Source: Mariprofundaceae bacterium
GTDB taxonomy: Bacteria; Pseudomonadota; Zetaproteobacteria; Mariprofundales; Mariprofundaceae
NCBI GenBank assembly: GCA_013139875.1
Contig: WSZY01000101.1
Coordinates: 1 to 10,296 of the forward strand
Direction: 5' to 3'
Length of the DNA: 10,296 nt
Shown: positions 8,629 to 10,296 of the stretch, piece after piece
Position numbering within the stretch: the first letter of the stretch is position 1
Layout of the letters: the number at the start of each line of letters is the position of its first letter
Position numbers and translations under genes: made by a program
Notes under the pieces: model-generated
Databases searched by the model: none
Told to the model about the DNA's origin: nothing
The model's input: only the letters and a program-made list of their open reading frames with translations

Positions 8629-9318
8629 ATGCTTACAGCGCAGATCGACATTATGATTACCGTACTCTTCTTCGTCGGCCTGCTCCAGCTTGCCTGGCTT
8701 TCGGTCATGCTGCTGCGCCGGAATATTCCCCCGGCCTCGCTCTCGGCTTCACTGCCACCGATGATCTCAATCTGGGTTCTGCTCTGGCCACTTTACGAGC
8801 ACCCGGTCTGGCTCTGGGCCGGCATCATGCTGCTCGCTCTTCCTCTCCTGCTGGCATTCACTGCCAACACCCCCTTCTGGCAACATTTGCGTATCGCCTG
8901 GTCAGGCAGATTTTATGAAGATGAGTCTCCCCGGATGTGGCCGCTGCTATCACTTATTGCCGCTCTTGCTGTTGCTGCAGGTTTTTTTCAGCGCCTGCCC
9001 GAATTCGGTCTCGGGATTGGCCTCGCCATATGCCTGGCCTTCCCTGCTGCCGACCTGCTGGACAGAAGTGGATATATACAGCTCGGCTTTCCGAAGCATC
9101 CTGAACAGACACTGATCGGCCATATCGCTCTGGTCTTTTCCACCACCCTGTTGTGCGGCTGGGCTATCCACCTCTACCACGGTATCGAGTGGCAACGCCT
9201 CCTCATTGCCACACTACTGGTTGGTATTGCTGCCTCTGCCACCAGGGCTTTGCTTCCGACCCATGCCATGCTGCCGCTGGCCACGCTCGGTATGGGTGTG
9301 ACGTTGTGGCTACTATAG
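8629..9318 (+). CDS. Polytopic membrane protein, possibly a divergent polyprenol/phytol-kinase-like (CTP-transferase fold) protein
   Basis: I cannot assign this gene firmly. The 229 residues from ATG 8629 are very hydrophobic, with about seven or eight membrane segments (near 8-29, 40-55, 59-78, 104-120, 124-143, 162-183, 190-206 and 211-229). A polar loop at 80-103 and another at 144-161 (LLDRSGYIQLGFPKHPEQ) separate them. That second loop, followed by TLIGHIALVFST, and the C-terminal ATRALLPTHAMLPLATLG resemble the layout of dolichol/phytol kinases and CDP-diglyceride synthases (a GDG...R..G...K..EGS region, then a Pro-rich last helix). The usual GDG is absent, so activity is doubtful. The frame also opens at TTG 8593. 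Neither start has a proper ribosome site: GGAGG at 8595-8599 is 30 bases before the ATG, out of range. nadC follows after 19 bases. Stop is TAG. Confidence 0.6.
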   Translation: MLTAQIDIMITVLFFVGLLQLAWLSVMLLRRNIPPASLSASLPPMISIWVLLWPLYEHPVWLWAGIMLLALPLLLAFTANTPFWQHLRIAWSGRFYEDESPRMWPLLSLIAALAVAAGFFQRLPEFGLGIGLAICLAFPAADLLDRSGYIQLGFPKHPEQTLIGHIALVFSTTLLCGWAIHLYHGIEWQRLLIATLLVGIAASATRALLPTHAMLPLATLGMGVTLWLL

Positions 9319-9337
9319 TGTTCGGACAGGATAAATT

Positions 9338-10186
9338 ATGAGCTCAACCGATGTCGACAGACTGATTGAGATGGCACTGAACGAAGACGCCGTAACTAAC
9401 GACCTTACCTCTGTCGCTACGATCGGAGATGAGCAAGAGGGTGTGGCATGCATCACTGCCAAGGCAACGGGCCTGCTCTCCGGTATTCCGCCTGCCAGAA
9501 TGGTATTTGAACAGGTTGACCCGGCCATTAAACAGCGCTGGCTGGTTAGTGATGGCGACCGTGTTGATGAGGGTAGTCTGCTCTGTGAGCTTAAGGGCCC
9601 GGTACATTCACTGCTCGCAGCCGAGCGAACAGCCCTGAACTTTCTGCAGCATCTCTCAGGCATTGCCACTGCAACCGCGAGCTATGTCGAAGCACTCTCC
9701 GGTACCAATTGCCGGGTCGTTGATACCCGCAAAACCACGCCCGGCATGCGAAAACTGGAGAAGGCTGCAGTTGTTCATGGTGGTGGTGGCAATCATCGTA
9801 TGGATCTTGAATCCGGCATGCTGATCAAAGAGAATCATATCGAAGCATGCGGCTCAATCACCGAGGCAGTCGGCAAATGTTATTCTCAGGGTGATCATAT
9901 CTGGGTCGAGGTGTAGTGCGAAACCTTCGAGCAGCTGGAAGAGGCAATCCACGCCTGCCCCGACATGATTCTGCTCGATAACATGACACCGGATGAGGTG
10001 GCAAAGGCACGCGGGATAACACCCGGATCAATGCTGCTGGAGGCATCCGGAAATATCACATTGGAGAATGCCCGGGCCTATGCAGTAACAGGTGTTGACC
10101 GTATCGCCATCGGCGCCATCACCCACTCAGCCCCCATACTGGATCTCTCCATGCGTGTCACTCCGAAAAAAACGGGCAGAGCATGA
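9338..10186 (+). pseudogene. nadC: Nicotinate-nucleotide pyrophosphorylase (NadC) interrupted by an in-frame TAG at the active-site Glu codon
   Basis: NadC converts quinolinate and phosphoribosyl pyrophosphate to nicotinate mononucleotide in de novo NAD synthesis. The ATG at 9338 has AGGA (9328-9331) 6 bases upstream. The frame runs 283 codons, the normal length, to TGA at 10184-10186, but codon 193 (9914-9916) is TAG. Before it are R97 (AAERTALNFL), R131/K132 (DTRKTTPGMR), H153/R154 (GGGGNHRM) and K164 (LIKENHI); after it come D214 (LLDNM) and LEASGNITLENARAYAV. Each is 8 positions before the active-site residue numbering of the M. tuberculosis enzyme, so the TAG replaces the active-site glutamate (E201 there). 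GAG to TAG is one base. No other damage is visible and the end overlaps birA (ATGA). Without readthrough only a 192-residue fragment, lacking much of the catalytic barrel, would be made. A sequencing error is possible. Confidence 0.9.
9914..9916 (+). other. Premature amber codon (TAG) inside nadC, codon 193
   Basis: The local reading is GTC GAG GTG TAG TGC GAA, which translates as VEV-stop-CE. NadC relatives have VEVE followed by a short variable residue, with the second E in the active site. The codon lies 21 codons before the aspartate of LLDN, the spacing found in intact NadC proteins, so no bases have been gained or lost around it. No stem-loop or known readthrough context is obvious next to it. 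Confidence 0.95.
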
Positions 10187-10296
10187 ATCCGAATCGGGAC
10201 GCCATTCTGGCTCGCCTTGCCGGCAGCAGCTTACCGGTCTCAGGTGATGCGCTGGCACATGAACTGGGACTGAGCCGGGCAGCTGTCTGGAAACAT
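10183..10296 (+). CDS. birA: Biotin-protein ligase / biotin operon repressor BirA, N-terminal part (gene continues past window)
   Basis: Only 38 codons are visible. They form an N-terminal winged-helix DNA-binding domain: residues from about 5 (RDAILARLAG) lead into LAHELGLSRAAVWKH, the recognition-helix motif typical of BirA. In the full-length family this domain represses biotin synthesis genes, and a following ligase domain attaches biotin to acetyl-CoA carboxylase and other acceptors. The ligase domain cannot be seen here, so another HTH_11-type regulator is possible but less likely. The ATG lies within the nadC stop (ATGA). This overlap suggests translational coupling, which a premature stop in nadC could disturb. 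No strong ribosome site is seen beyond a weak GGGCAGAG at 10174-10181. Confidence 0.85.
   Translation, partial: MNPNRDAILARLAGSSLPVSGDALAHELGLSRAAVWKH

Noticed and set aside
9914..9916. UAG as pyrrolysine or a genome-wide reassigned sense codon
   Set aside because: Four neighbouring genes end in TAG with proteins of normal length and normal C-termini, and the position is an active-site glutamate for which pyrrolysine has no precedent in this family.
9965..10186. The distal part of nadC as a separate gene (split two-subunit enzyme)
   Set aside because: No ribosome binding site precedes the ATG at 9965, the piece begins inside the catalytic barrel, and the two halves join in frame at a single substituted codon with no insertion or deletion.

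Overview
The window reads as a dense, ordinary stretch of chromosome from a Gram-negative bacterium of roughly 50% G+C. It contains no transposase, integrase, tRNA, rRNA, CRISPR array or phage gene, and no gene-free stretch longer than about 160 bases. The adenylylation-type glutamine synthetase behind a sigma-54-like promoter, the glutamine-dependent NAD synthetase, QueA and BirA fit Pseudomonadota. A marine or iron-oxidising lineage such as the Zetaproteobacteria is only a guess from protein flavour.

Left part, all on the minus strand, in order of transcription (right to left): rpiA (8504-7836), a membrane hybrid histidine kinase (7731-5578), queA (5554-4508), nadE (4511-2892), glnA (2775-1342) and pepA (1182 to beyond base 1). 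queA and nadE overlap by four bases (ATGA), and queA starts 23 bases after the kinase, so kinase-queA-nadE probably form one transcript. glnA has its own GG-N10-GC promoter candidate just after nadE and a strong hairpin terminator before pepA. The kinase has a separate leader with a TATAAT box and a 19-base imperfect palindrome.

Right part, plus strand: a divergent intergenic region at 8509-8628, then an unassigned polytopic membrane protein (8629-9318), nadC (9338-10186) and the beginning of birA (10183 to beyond the window), closely packed and probably one operon.

The clear anomaly is in nadC. The frame is intact from the ATG to a TGA that overlaps birA by ATGA, and every expected active-site residue is present except one. 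Codon 193 is TAG, exactly where the family has its active-site glutamate (VEVE motif, 21 residues before the aspartate of LLDN). A single G-to-T change from GAG explains it. This looks like a very recent nonsense mutation or a sequence error; translational readthrough is the exotic alternative. TAG ends four of the other genes here, which argues against genome-wide reassignment of UAG.

Metabolically, several genes meet at NAD and nitrogen: NadC makes nicotinate mononucleotide, NadE makes NAD from the deamido form using glutamine, and GlnA supplies the glutamine. I see no novel multi-gene defence or biosynthetic system here.
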